From Fibrobacter succinogenes (GTDB lineage: Bacteria > Fibrobacterota > Fibrobacteria > Fibrobacterales > Fibrobacteraceae): a stretch of 37,166 nucleotides of DNA. How positions within the stretch are numbered: the first letter of the stretch is position 1; each line of letters starts with the position of its first letter. Below the pieces are notes generated by a model. That model did no database searches, had not been told where the DNA came from, and worked only from the letters and a program-made list of their open reading frames with translations. The DNA lies in assembly GCF_902779965.1 (NCBI RefSeq), contig NZ_CACZDK010000042.1:1-37166 (forward strand), read 5' to 3'. Positions 1 to 11,200 of this stretch are shown piece by piece. The position numbers were made by a program, and so were the translations under genes.

Positions 1-58
1 TCGAACCAAGGACAACGCGATTAACAGTCGCGGGCTCTACCAACTGAGCTATGAAGCA
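1..58 (-). tRNA. tRNA-Asn(GTT), 3' end cut by window edge
   Basis: Read on the minus strand, the D arm (GCTC, AGTTGGTA, GAGC), the anticodon stem CGCGA/TCGCG with loop CTGTTAA (anticodon GTT), a five-base variable loop and the start of the T arm (CTTGG, TTCGA) are all present. T8 and A9 place the 5' end at 58. The T-arm 3' strand and the acceptor 3' strand lie outside the window. A strong promoter lies upstream at 108-138. Confidence 0.93.
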
Positions 59-107
59 TCATCCATCGATTCAAGAATCTTTTTGACGGATTCCAATCGG
101 ACGCGCT

Positions 108-138
108 CAAATATAGATGTTTTCTATTCCGTTGTCAA
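108..138 (-). promoter_or_regulatory. promoter of tRNA-Asn
   Basis: On the minus strand TTGACA (138-133) is followed by exactly 17 bases and then TATATTTG (115-108). The expected start near 101 gives a leader of about 43 bases before the tRNA. This is the best match in the window to a combined form with a sigma-70-type -35 and a Bacteroidetes-type TAnnTTTG. The assignment is by motif and position only. Confidence 0.8.
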
Positions 139-233
139 GGCTTAAGCATAAAAAATTTGAACTTTTTTCCATGCCCGATGCATTTTCACAGTCTTTTGCC
201 CCACACACCGCAATCACCATGGCCAACACATTC

Positions 234-1061
234 CTACCGTTCCTTGCTCCGCATTAATGCAATTTCAGCAGCGTAGCCCGGCAACTCGTTTGGCGTCTCC
301 AAATAGAACGGCAAGCCCTTGAGCGCCGGATGATTCACCACATTCACGAGCGCCTCCAAGCCAATAAAACCGCCCCCAATGACCTCATGGCGATCTTTGT
401 GGCTACCCATCGGATTCTTGCTGTCGTTCAAGTGAATCGCGCACAAGCGCTTCAGCCCAATCACCTTGTCAAATTCTTCGAGCACATCGTCCAAGCGGTT
501 TACAATATCATAGCCGCCATCGAAAACGTGGCAAGTGTCCAAGCAAACACCGACCTTTTCATCCAGTTCCACGCGGTCTATAATCGCACGCAGTTCCTCG
601 AAAGAGCGCCCCACTTCAGACCCCTTCCCCGCCATCGTTTCCAGGAGCACTTTCGTTTTCAATTCCTTGTGCAGAATATTGTTCAAGCGCTGCGAGATAA
701 GTTCTACACCCACCTCGACACCTTGCTTCACGTGGCTACCGGGGTGAAAGTTATACATCGCATGCGGGAAATGGTCCATGCGGAACAAGTCATCTTTCAT
801 CACGTCTTGCGCGTACTGCCGAAGCGAAGGATCCGCAGCGCAGGCATTCAACGTATAAGGCGCATGGGCTAAAATCGGAGCAAAGCAATGCGCATCCATA
901 AATGCGTTCAAAGCTTCGGCATCCGCTTTATCAAACGGCTTTGCAGCACCGCCACGCGGATTACGCGTAAAGAACTGGAACGTATCGGCCCCGATGGCAA
1001 GAGCGGTCTCTCCCATCGCTAAAAAGCCACCCGTTGAGGACAAATGACATCCGATATGCAT
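234..1061 (-). CDS. nfo: deoxyribonuclease IV (AP endonuclease)
   Basis: A 275-residue TIM-barrel endonuclease IV, the usual length for the family. It cleaves 5' of abasic sites in base excision repair using three zinc ions. The metal-ligand motifs are visible in order: H66 (AHAPY), H106 (NFHPGSH), E141 (LLETMAG), D175 and H178 (CLDTCHVF), H210 (IHLNDSK), a DRH motif near 223-225 and E255 (YLETP). Its ATG overlaps the stop codon of the upstream beta-barrel gene by one base (TAATG), so translation is probably coupled. It is the last gene of a three-gene operon with two envelope genes, with no obvious functional link. No clear terminator hairpin is seen between its end and the tRNA-Asn promoter. 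Confidence 0.95.
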   Translation of the reverse strand: MHIGCHLSSTGGFLAMGETALAIGADTFQFFTRNPRGGAAKPFDKADAEALNAFMDAHCFAPILAHAPYTLNACAADPSLRQYAQDVMKDDLFRMDHFPHAMYNFHPGSHVKQGVEVGVELISQRLNNILHKELKTKVLLETMAGKGSEVGRSFEELRAIIDRVELDEKVGVCLDTCHVFDGGYDIVNRLDDVLEEFDKVIGLKRLCAIHLNDSKNPMGSHKDRHEVIGGGFIGLEALVNVVNHPALKGLPFYLETPNELPGYAAEIALMRSKER

Positions 1062-3370
1062 TAGAAATCGTAACTCACCGAAATCATACCGTAAATATCT
1101 CTGTAATCATCAGAGGCATTGTCCGGACGATAATTGAAAAACGCACCAAATGTACATTCTGTGCTAAATTGTTCGTTAATCAGCCACTTAAAGCCCGCAG
1201 ACAAATCCAAATCCATTTCCATTTCTTCAACTTTTTCACCGTCTTCTTTGCGACTCATAAAGTCCTGACGAATATTAGCATACAACATCAAGTCAAGAAC
1301 ATTCGGCTTCAGTTGAATCTTAGCGTTGTCCATGAGGTTCCATTCAAATTCTCTTTCGTCATCGCGATTATATATTCTAAATCTCGGAGTCATAGCTACC
1401 GTATTGCGTACACGGTCAAGCGTCGTTGTGAGCGAAATCGGATAACGGGCATCCAGATAATCGCTACCATGGAAGTAATAACCAAGAATACCATAAGTTT
1501 CATCAGAAAAATCAAAGCCATCGAGCAAATCGTCTTGATTGAACCTAGACATATCGGTACGGTAAGTCCATACACCGCCAACTTTCAATACATTCTTCGG
1601 GAACCGAATCGTTGCTTCAAGTTCAAAAGTATGCTTGAGCAAACGTTCTTCAAATTGCGTAGCCAAATACGGTTCATCCTGCAAAGCCGCATACTTCGCC
1701 CAGCGAGCGGAGTCAATTTGAATCGTTCCGTCATCGGTATCCACATCAATCGTCGGCTTACCCTTCTGCTTTTCGAACCAAGAATCCGAATAAATTCCCG
1801 AAGACGCAAAGAAATTACCATAAAGCCTCTGAGAAGTGCTACGTGTACGATAATTCATGGCATAACGCGCCATGATTTCAATAGAATCGCGCACCTTGAA
1901 AGTATTCTTCAAATCAAGATTGTGATCGTATAGTGTTCTATAATCATCCTGTTCATGCTTTTCAAGCCAATCATCATCGGCCCCCGGCAAAAGCCCTAGC
2001 TTGGAGCCTTCGGCAAAACCAAATACGTTGTACGCATCACCGCTACCAGAAGCATTTTCAATATTCAATTCATACCCAAAATTCAACTGCCAAAAATCTT
2101 TAATCTTTTGGTCTAGCTTGGCTCCCAACAAACGAGAATTTTGCAACATGTCCACAGAACCAGCACTGTAGTAGTTGCGGCCCACAAAACGGAAATACGC
2201 ATCAATCATCGTCGATTTATTTTTCCAATTGTAAGATCCCGAAAAAGCAAGGTTCTGTGCGGTCCAATCAGTCGGATCATCATCATTTTTGTCGTTATGC
2301 GCTTTGAGGGCTTCCTGAGCAAGCTCCAATATACGCTTCAATTCATTACGCATATCATTCAGAGTCATGCCTGTATTGTCGCCAAAAATGAGTTCCAACT
2401 CTTCGCGACTCATGCTGCCCACAAGTGAAGCATTATTCATCAAGCGGCGCAACTGCGCAAAGCGAGACACATCAAGCCCCGCTTCTTCAAAGATGGCATT
2501 CACAGCGCGATGAGTCACTACATTGACCGTGTCGGCGCCACCAAAACCAAACTGAAAATTATACTTTCCACGTCCACCAAGAACTTTTCCGTTGACTTCA
2601 CCAAAAAGTGTCTTCGAGGAGAACATCGGATTCGAAAGATTTACGTTACCAGAAGTACCATCGCGAAAGAACGGATCATCCAAGTAATCCTTGCTTCCGA
2701 TAAAGCCAATCGTTGCATCAAGATTTTTCGTAGCGTTCAAAAGAATCTTACCGCCCACAACCATTTTTTGCGCTACGACTTCGTCAAGACCAATATACAT
2801 GTTGTACTGGTCCGGGTCTCTTTCGTAAGGCAATTTTATAGCAACAGTTTCACCGCCAAAAGCACTAAATACAAGCAAAGGACTTTGCAGTGCTCTATTC
2901 ACGTTCAAATAAAAGTCATAGCTAGCACCAAAAACATCTACGCCAGACAAATAGAGGTCACCATTCGAAACATTGAAATCACCCAAAATCAATTTTTGGA
3001 GGCGATCTTCATACGAAGCCTGCAAAAACTTCAAGTCAAAGTGATTCCAACTGTCATGAGAAACATCCATCGTAAATTCGATTTTCCGCCCCGTCTCAGA
3101 TTGCATTTGGACATATGCATTCCAAGCTCCATAAACCCCAGGTACCTGAAAGTAATTCTTGTACTTGTGTCCCGGCTGAATCGTGGAGTAACCGTCATCG
3201 AAATCTTCATCTGTTTCATTCTTTTGAGTTACAACAGAATGAAAACCAAATTCAGCCCCCACGGAACCGTTCACCGTCCACGAAGACTTGACATCGGCAG
3301 AATCAGCAACAGGCTGAGCAAAAACAGGTATTGCAAAAACAGAAGCTAAAACTAGCTTTCTAAAAATCAT
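1061..3370 (-). CDS. putative outer-membrane beta-barrel protein
   Basis: A 769-residue protein with a signal peptide (residues 1-18, cleavage after VFA) and many alternating aromatic/polar strand-like segments. It ends in an aromatic-rich strand with C-terminal Phe (SVSYDF), as expected of proteins assembled by the BAM machinery. No named family is recognised. Residues about 290-365 form a helical, charged region that may be an extracellular loop or an inserted domain. Its start overlaps the stop of the FecR-domain gene by four bases (ATGA), and its stop overlaps the nfo start by one base. Tight coupling with a FecR-type periplasmic protein suggests the two act together at the envelope, but function is unknown. 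It could instead be a porin-like protein or part of a secretion apparatus. Confidence 0.72.
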   Translation of the reverse strand: MIFRKLVLASVFAIPVFAQPVADSADVKSSWTVNGSVGAEFGFHSVVTQKNETDEDFDDGYSTIQPGHKYKNYFQVPGVYGAWNAYVQMQSETGRKIEFTMDVSHDSWNHFDLKFLQASYEDRLQKLILGDFNVSNGDLYLSGVDVFGASYDFYLNVNRALQSPLLVFSAFGGETVAIKLPYERDPDQYNMYIGLDEVVAQKMVVGGKILLNATKNLDATIGFIGSKDYLDDPFFRDGTSGNVNLSNPMFSSKTLFGEVNGKVLGGRGKYNFQFGFGGADTVNVVTHRAVNAIFEEAGLDVSRFAQLRRLMNNASLVGSMSREELELIFGDNTGMTLNDMRNELKRILELAQEALKAHNDKNDDDPTDWTAQNLAFSGSYNWKNKSTMIDAYFRFVGRNYYSAGSVDMLQNSRLLGAKLDQKIKDFWQLNFGYELNIENASGSGDAYNVFGFAEGSKLGLLPGADDDWLEKHEQDDYRTLYDHNLDLKNTFKVRDSIEIMARYAMNYRTRSTSQRLYGNFFASSGIYSDSWFEKQKGKPTIDVDTDDGTIQIDSARWAKYAALQDEPYLATQFEERLLKHTFELEATIRFPKNVLKVGGVWTYRTDMSRFNQDDLLDGFDFSDETYGILGYYFHGSDYLDARYPISLTTTLDRVRNTVAMTPRFRIYNRDDEREFEWNLMDNAKIQLKPNVLDLMLYANIRQDFMSRKEDGEKVEEMEMDLDLSAGFKWLINEQFSTECTFGAFFNYRPDNASDDYRDIYGMISVSYDF

Positions 3371-4716
3371 TTACTCACCTCATAAACCTTGGCAGTCTTG
3401 ACAACATAGCCACTCTTATGAATAACTTCAATATCAAAGCGGTTCTTCATACCACGCTTTAATTCAACAGGAATCTGGTAATCCAAATTCTGGATTTGAG
3501 AGAGACGTTCCTGCAAAATAACTTTGCCATTCTGGCGAACGGTAACTTTGTTCAAGAAACTTGCATCATTTTCCGACAAGCGGATCTGGAATTGCAACGT
3601 TTCCGTAATGATATCTTCGATTCCTGAAATCGGAGGTTTGGGCGGAATCGGGAGATGCACTTTTTTATCGCCCAAAACTTTCACCGTGAACGACTTCATC
3701 GGATAGCAGCCCAAAGTCTTTTTTACACTATTGCGTCCAACTTCATTTTCAACAATAAATTCATATTCATGAACACCACTACGTAATGCAACACGCTTGG
3801 GCATATTGCGTTTTACGCCAACTTCCGAAATAAGCGTTCCGTCCATTACCGTAGACAAGCGGACTTCGGCCTGCACATCGGACACAGATACATTGGCCAC
3901 ACAGCGCAAAGAATCGTACGAGGAATACTTAACATGCGGGACCTTCAATTCCGCAACATCTTCGACTTTTTCTTTTGAAACAGCATTAGCCTGACCTGCA
4001 GCAGCGTTCGATGCAAGCTTTTCTTGATAAGTAGAATCAGCCTTGATAACAGCCTTTTCCAAATCTTCCATAGACAACGTAGAATCGGCTAAAAGCTCCA
4101 ACAACGTTTTTGCAAAATTCAAGTCGCCCGAAGACTTCAACTTGAGGACTATAAACTTTCCCCGACCAAGAACGGTTTCGCCATCTGCTATAGGAATCGA
4201 ATCAGAAACTCCCGTGACATCAAAAACAACCAGCTTACCCCTTTTCAAGCCTGCAAAGAAAGACTTTTCATCACCGCCGATAACACCTTCTGTACCGCGA
4301 ATCGAAGCGGCAGCCGTTCCCGTAGAAAAATCAACCTTATTGCCTTTATTTTTTTCGACGTTAAAGCCCATAAATCCTTTTTGGATTTGAGGCTTTATAT
4401 AAAAATTGCCATTGCCATCATCTTCGACAAGGCTATCGACACGAACAAGAGAATTCTCGCCAATGGTAAGTGTGCTGTTATCGCCCTTCAACGTCAATGT
4501 GACAGAACCGCCATCATTGGTCTTAAAGCAATCTAACATATCAAATTTTTGAGGATACTTAGCCGGCTTCCAAACGGCATCTTCAGCACAGCTTTTTGCA
4601 CTCTTAAACGCATCTGGCGCAACGTAACTAACATGTCCCGCTTTGGGTGCAGCCAATGCTGTCGTAGAAGCAATAATCGTAAGTAAAAGACTCGATAAAG
4701 ACAGATGCTTAAACAT
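3367..4716 (-). CDS. FecR-domain periplasmic protein
   Basis: A 449-residue secreted protein with a signal peptide (1-22 or 23, cleavage near LAA). Residues about 65-150 match the FecR domain, with the stretch GGSVTLTLKG, the segment LTIGENSLVRVDS, and the hallmark TGTAAASIRGTE (about 132-143). There is no N-terminal sigma-regulator helix or transmembrane anchor, so it is not a classical anti-sigma FecR. It resembles the stand-alone FecR-domain exported proteins. A middle helical part (about 205-255) is followed by two Ig-like beta segments separated by a proline-rich linker near 355-362. ATG 4716 is preceded by GAGAGG at a suitable distance. A TAAATTTA element at 4744-4751 may be its promoter. 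It is the first gene of the operon ending with nfo. Confidence 0.8.
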   Translation of the reverse strand: MFKHLSLSSLLLTIIASTTALAAPKAGHVSYVAPDAFKSAKSCAEDAVWKPAKYPQKFDMLDCFKTNDGGSVTLTLKGDNSTLTIGENSLVRVDSLVEDDGNGNFYIKPQIQKGFMGFNVEKNKGNKVDFSTGTAAASIRGTEGVIGGDEKSFFAGLKRGKLVVFDVTGVSDSIPIADGETVLGRGKFIVLKLKSSGDLNFAKTLLELLADSTLSMEDLEKAVIKADSTYQEKLASNAAAGQANAVSKEKVEDVAELKVPHVKYSSYDSLRCVANVSVSDVQAEVRLSTVMDGTLISEVGVKRNMPKRVALRSGVHEYEFIVENEVGRNSVKKTLGCYPMKSFTVKVLGDKKVHLPIPPKPPISGIEDIITETLQFQIRLSENDASFLNKVTVRQNGKVILQERLSQIQNLDYQIPVELKRGMKNRFDIEVIHKSGYVVKTAKVYEVSK

Positions 4717-4743
4717 AAGACCTCTCTATTTATTTTCTTACGA

Positions 4744-4751
4744 TAAATTTA
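4744..4751 (-). promoter_or_regulatory. possible -7/-10 element of the FecR operon
   Basis: TAAATTTA on the minus strand lies about 28 bases upstream of the FecR-domain gene start, with a GAGAGG ribosome site between. No convincing -35 hexamer is seen. The same TA-x-ATTTA form occurs upstream of tpiA and of the gene at 24920. Confidence 0.35.
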
Positions 4752-4843
4752 CTTTTTTTTGTCGAATTTTGCGAAAGAAATGTTCAGAACGTGAACCTAA
4801 ACACATCTTCAATGCTAGCAAAAATTTACGGAATCCAGGACCT

Positions 4844-5170
4844 TTAACCACCTGCTAGTTTAACAATGTATCCCTTTTTTTCGAGTTCAGTCTTGAGCAC
4901 ATTGCGCTTGTCGCCCTGGATTTCGATATTAAAATCCTTGACCGAACCGCCAACGCCGCACTTTTGCTTTAAGGCACGAGCCATTTCCTTCAGTTCATCC
5001 TCATCCAGCGGGATTCCCGAAACAACGCTAGCCATTTTTCCGCCACCAAGACGCTTCAGCATAATGCGGACTACACCGTCGCCCTGCGGGCGACTCGCCT
5101 TCGGCTTTTCTTCTTTGATTCGACCAACACCACTTGCAAACACCAACGTAGAACGCTCTTCGATACCCAT
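4844..5170 (-). CDS. SUI1/eIF1-like translation factor (YciH family)
   Basis: A 108-residue protein of the SUI1 fold, found in archaea and eukaryotes as eIF1 and in some bacteria as YciH. Residues about 30-105 show the family pattern: VVRIMLKRLGGGK, then a helix (DEDELKEMARALKQKCGVGG), then a strand with IEIQGD and the C-terminal segment of the form R-x-V-x3-L-x3-G-Y. The lead-in SGVGRI is also typical. ATG 5170 was chosen because CGAGG sits just upstream. A further upstream in-frame start at 5233 would run the gene through the terminator of the giant gene at 5201-5224. In bacteria the family influences start-site fidelity. Its role here is inferred. Confidence 0.87.
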   Translation of the reverse strand: MGIEERSTLVFASGVGRIKEEKPKASRPQGDGVVRIMLKRLGGGKMASVVSGIPLDEDELKEMARALKQKCGVGGSVKDFNIEIQGDKRNVLKTELEKKGYIVKLAGG

Positions 5171-5198
5171 GATAAACCTCGTTTTTTTGCAAAAATAA

Positions 5199-5226
5199 AA
5201 AATCCCGAACGCAAGCTCGGGATTTT
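5199..5226 (-). terminator. terminator of the larger giant cadherin-like gene
   Basis: The stem AATCCCGA (5201-5208) / TCGGGATT (5217-5224) encloses an eight-base loop and is followed on the minus strand by TTTTATTTTT. It lies about 20 bases after the stop codon of the giant gene and upstream of the SUI1-like start. Confidence 0.85.
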
Positions 5227-5244
5227 CGCACATTTAGCTAAGTA

Positions 5245-8200
5245 TTACTTCTTCTTTTTATCGTTCTTCTTGTCTTCTTTCTTTCCTTCCTTCTTAGAAG
5301 ATTCCGAAGACTTTTCGTTTCCGCGCAAAACCGGACGTCTATAACCGAAGCGCTTGAGCATTTCGTCGCTAGACTTCAGCACATCGCCAACCTTGGACTT
5401 TTCTGTTATCGGCGGAACCACACAGCGCTGCGTAGAACGCACATCGACCTTGGTCTTTACGATATACGGACCCGTACCATAGAGACGACCATTCTTATCT
5501 CTCAATTCACCGTTAATATCCGGCTTCATTTCGAAGAAGAACTTCACCTTACCAGCCTTGTCAACAACTTCCGGATCATCGATATCATAACTGTAGTGAT
5601 ACTTATCGACAAACTGACCACTAGTCGTATAGAACCAAAGTGTTACATGGGCCGTCGTTGAGTAGAGCAAAGCCTTGCTGAAATCCTTACCCAAGTTTTC
5701 CTTAAACTCAGAGGAGCAATACTTTTCAACGTATTCTTCCACGGTAGCCTTTTCACTCTTATCGGCGTCAACACCATCCAACGGAATCATATTGCCGTTA
5801 ACGATAATATCATCCAACGTAGCAAGGCCACCAACATCACTGACGAGAGGCACCCTCATATCAACCGTAACCGTCGGACCAATGTGACCATTGTAGCCCG
5901 GATACGGTTCTTTGCCAGAACCATCCTTCGAGTCGTTCTTAAAGCCCTTGATCACTTCCTTTTCAGTCTGTGTTGTCGGGTTCAAGATAGTCACAGCATA
6001 CTTCTGGTTATCCTCAGGCGGATTGTCATCGTAATACTTTCTCACAGAATCAATCGAAACTATAACCATCGGTTCTTCAAGATCGATATTGACATTCTTC
6101 GCCTTCTTCATCAACACCTGAATTTCGGCGACCGTTTCGTTACCAGCCTTGTCACGATAGATACGCTTGATGGTATTCACATCCTTGCTCAAGCTCTGGA
6201 AGTTCAAAGTATCCTGCTTCACGCAGTGTTTTTCGTCACCATCGACTGCAATGCACCAGTCCACATCAACATAGTTCACATAGACCACATCGCCATCCGC
6301 CGGAGACAAAATCTTCACAATCGGAGCAAGCTTGTCAAGCACCATGAACACAGACTTTTCGCCAGAGTTGCCATACGGGTTGGTGTAAGTGTAAGTCACA
6401 AGGTAGCCTCTGTCGCCTTCTTCGTTCGAAGGAATCTTACCCTTTTCGTCAATGACATAAGAAACCGTAGTCTTGTCACCTTCAGTACCCTTGGCATCGT
6501 AAGTCACCGTAAAGGCGCCCACACCAGCTTTCAAGTCAACATCAGACTGTTTTTCCTTAGAATCCTTATCATTGCTCTTCGGAGCGTTGACCAGCAAGTT
6601 ACCTTCGGAGTCACCGTACAAGATCTTGCCCGTTTCGGCATCGGCCTTGTAAGAGACCGTCACAGACTTGCCCTTCACATCGACAACCTTAGAGACTTCA
6701 ATCACTTTAATCTGTTTCTTTTCGCCATTTTCGTCAATAACGGTTGTCTTGATGATTTCACCCTTGTCATCGGTGTAGTAAGAAACCGTAACAGAGTCAC
6801 CATTCACAACCTTGTCATAAGAGATCTTGAACTTGTCGCCAATCGGCTTCGTCTTCACGTCAGACTTCGGATTCTTTTCAAGTGTAATCTCGGACTTGGA
6901 GATTTCCACCATTTCCTTAACAGTCTTATCCGACACGGCAACCGTATCCAAGACCACAGTCACCTTGTATTTTTTCTTCTGCTTAGAAGAGGCATCTGCA
7001 TAAGCGGTATCAATAACGGAGACTTCGACTTCCTTAGTCTTGCTATTCGTGTAAATCGAAGAGTCCTTCTTGTCTACGCTTTCAACAATCGTATAGATGT
7101 TATCGGCAATGACCTTGATTTTGTCAGCATCGATATCGACAATCGGAGCGGCAGTGCTGTAGCAAACTTCGATTGTATCCGCACCTTCGACATCCTTATT
7201 GGCTGCCTTATACTTCTTGATAACCAGCTGGCAGCCTTCCTTCAAAGTATCAAGGCTAGTCTGGGGCTTGCCATCCTGGGTCCATTCCACCGTGATAACT
7301 TCCTGATTTGTGTAAATCGGCTTGTTCTTCGGCGGTTTGATATAGACTGAGTCACCAGCTTCCACGCGAGTGATTTCGACAACAGACTTTTCAACGACGT
7401 TGCCCACCTTGATGGTTACATCAGTCGTATCCTTGAATTCGCCATCCGTCACATAGACCTTGATGACATAGGTCTTCTGCGATTCGTAATCAAGTTCACC
7501 CTTCAAGACAATGTCACCATTCGGTTTGATTTCGAACTTGTCATTTTGATCAACAGGATAGTACTTCAAGTCGCTGAATTCCGGATTCTTTGTATCCGGA
7601 TCCTTAGCTTCAATCGGTCCCTTCTTGGTACCCGGCTTAGAATCTTCAGGGAACGTGAATTCCTGCGGATTGATTGTCGGCTTTTCGTTCACGTCAATAA
7701 CCTTGATAACGATTTCATCAGTCGTCGGAATACCATCGACATCCTTGACCGTCACCTTGATAGTAAACTTCTGCATCTTTTCATAGTCGATCTTAGCGCC
7801 ATCCTTGACTCGAATTTCGCCATTCTGCGCCACAACTACGTACGGGCTTTCTTCGGCAAGTGTAAAGAGGAATTCAGTATCGCCATCCGGGTCAATAGCC
7901 TTAATGACACCAATCAAGGAATCAGCAGGAGAGTTTTCAAGAACGCTAAATTCCTTGGTTGTAATTTGAGGATCTTCAGGACGATTCTTCAAATTGATTG
8001 TAATCGTCATCTTGGTGGTCAGCTTCGGATACTTCGTCTTATTTCTATCAGACAAAGCGACATCCAATTCGTACGTACGAATCGTTTCCTTTTCGTAGTC
8101 AAAGTCACGCTTAGCCTTGATCTTACCGTCTTCAGTAATCGTGAACAAATCAGTATCGCCACCGACAGGACTGAACACGTTATCGGTATAGACCTTAGAC

Positions 8201-11200
8201 GTATCGATATCATCCGGATAAAGTTTACCAATCACAAAACCTTTACCATCATCACCTGTACCACTGTTTTCATAGAGCGTAAAGGTCTTGTTACCCGAAA
8301 TAATCGGCATTTCGTTCACGTCAACAATATTGATTGTCTTTTCCACCTTAGCAGTAAGATTGTCAGCATCCATCACTTCGACGGTAATCTTGTGAACATG
8401 CTTATTTGTTTCGTAATTGAGCTTAGAAGCATCCTTCACAATAAGGCAGAGGCTATCCTTCTTCATCTTGGCATCAAATATGCGGTCAGCATCCGTATTG
8501 CCAATATCCGTCACATAAGCGACGAGGGTAGAAAGCTGTCCCCTGTCTTCATCAGTAACCTTGTAGCAAGCGATTTCTGTGCCATTCGGAGTATTGTTGT
8601 CTGCAGTATTTTCAGCAACATCATAGCTCTTCTTGCCATCATCTTCAATCTTCGGTTCATCAGGATCATCAATCAGGTTGATGGTCACGAGCGTCGTTGC
8701 GGTATAGTTCTGGAATCCCTTAGATTCACCATTATCCGTAGCCTTAGCCCAAACCTGATACTGTTTCTTCGTTTCATAATTCAATGAACTCGACTTCAAG
8801 TAAATCTTACCATCTTCAATTCTAAAGGCGGTAGCATCCTTGGAATCAGTCTCATAATCCGAGAGGGCGTACGTGAGCTTGCTCCATGTATCTTCATCAT
8901 CGGCAACAACTGAGCCAATGAATTCACCCACCGGAGCACTTTCATGAATTTCGAACACATACTCCTTCTTTTCATAAGTCGGAGCATCGTTCACGTCATT
9001 AATCTTAATCGTAACATCGACAAATGTAGAGAGCGTCGGATCGTCACCATCAGTTGCAACTACACGAACAGAATATTCCTTCTGCACTTCATAGTTCAAG
9101 ATGCTGTCCTTAGCCACCTTAACCATACCGGTTGTTTTATCAATCGTAAACGACTTGTAGTCGTCGGCATCGGTATCCGTAGCAGCAAGTGTATAGGTAG
9201 GCTTCTTGCAAGTATTGCCGCCCTTGCAGTCATCATCATCGGCAACGACAGAGCCAACTTTATCCCCTTCCAACGTATTTTCATTCACGGCCAATTCCGG
9301 AACATCAGAGAATACAGGTGTTTCATCGACATCCAAAATATTGACTGTTACAAGAACCTTCTTCGTGAACTTCTTGTCCGTCACAACGGCATGGAATTTA
9401 TAAACCTTCTTGGTTTCATAATCAAGCTTTGCAGACTTGGTAACCGAGATTTCGCCCTCGCTTCCGATATCGAACGGAGCGGCATCATCATCTTCGAGCG
9501 AGAAGTAAAGCGTACCGAATCTGGTATTATAAATATCCGGGTCATGAGCTTCAGCCTTGCCCAAAACAGAATCCTTGGCAATGTTTTCGCGAACCGCAAA
9601 TTCATAAGAAGTCTTGGTAAATGCCGGTTCTTCGTTCACGTCATTCACTCGAATTCTCGTATCCTGCGAAGTCTTATTACCTTCAGTATCCTCAATGGTC
9701 AAAGTAACATTGAATACAGCATCAGATTCCAAAGTCTTGTAAAGCGCTTCGTAATCAATACCAGCCTTAGTCTTGATAACAAACTTGCTCAAGCGATCGC
9801 TATCAGTCTTGCTCACCTGAACAACTTCGAAAAGCTTTGCGGCATCAATAGCAGCCGTAGCATCTTTATCTGTTATTGTAATTTTCAATTTATCCAAATC
9901 GGCGTCATCTTCATCATAGACGACAATCGGCTCACCATCCAGTTCAGTACCCACTTTCACATTTTCGTCAACTTCGTACGGGTTTGTCAGCACCTTGAAT
10001 TCAGAAGGTCTATTTTTATCCAAGACATTAATAACAATCGTTGCGGTTGTGGACTTAGATGGATTTTCAGGATCCAAAGAACGGTCCATGACCTTTACAA
10101 CACATTCATATTTTTTCTGCTTTGTATAGTCAAGTTCTTTACCAGCAACAACAGTAAATGCGCCTGTATTGGGATTAAGTTCAAACGGGAACTCAGTACT
10201 GCCATCAACAGGATTGATTTGTTCAACCTTATAGGTCAGCACATTAAATCCATAAGGATGCGGCAACGAACCATAGGCGTTATCCGGGTCCGTGGCATCA
10301 ACTTTGCCAAAGGCATCATTGACACTAGTCCATGTTTCAGGAACATAAATTTCAAGATCCTTCTTGGTAATACCAGAAGGCAGCTTATTCTGAGTTGTTT
10401 GAGAAGCTCCTGTAATTGTAGGCATTTCGTTAACATCAACAACAATAAGTTTTCTGTCGATATTAACCTTCACATCTGCACCATCAGCATTCTTTCCAGA
10501 TGCAACAACCTTGACAGAATATTCAACATTTGGATAAATCGCTTCAAAATCAATAGTGACTCCCGGCTTAACGGTAATAATACCCAAATCGGACGCTATG
10601 TCAAAAAGTCCCTTAGCATTGGCGCTAGCCGTTTGATCAATGTCGTAAGAAATAGTTCCCTTAATCTTCTCCAATTCTTCACGCACATCTTCATCTTCAA
10701 TTGCTGCGAAATCATCTACTTCTTGACCTGAAGGAGTATTTTCCTTAACAATTGCAGATCCCTTTGTATCAAGATTGATTTCTGGCTCCTTAATGTCATC
10801 AATTATTACAGTAACTTCTGCATCAGCGGAAAATTCACCATCAGAAACAGTTACCAAGAACTTGAATTTTGTCGTACCCGTTTCAACATCAAATTTATCA
10901 GCATTAGAATACAAGCTACCATCACTGGGGTTAACTGTAAACTTTTTAGCAGCTTCAGCCATGTCTCCAGTATTATTTGCAGACATCTTATATGTCAACT
11001 TCTTGAAAGAAGCCGTATAGAGGTCTATATCAGAGCCTTCTACTCGTGCAAAGTCGGGGCAATCAATCGGATTACCCACATCATCCTTATACGGTTCAGC
11101 ACACAGCGGGCTTCCTGCCGGATAGTGTTCATTCAAGTAGAACGTTCCTCCCTTTGCAGAAACCTTTTCATTGACATCTTTAATGGCAATATTCGTCGTC

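Noticed and set aside
5171-5233. Longer start for the SUI1-like gene
   Set aside because: It would be translated through the terminator hairpin of the giant gene. The nearer ATG has a ribosome site.
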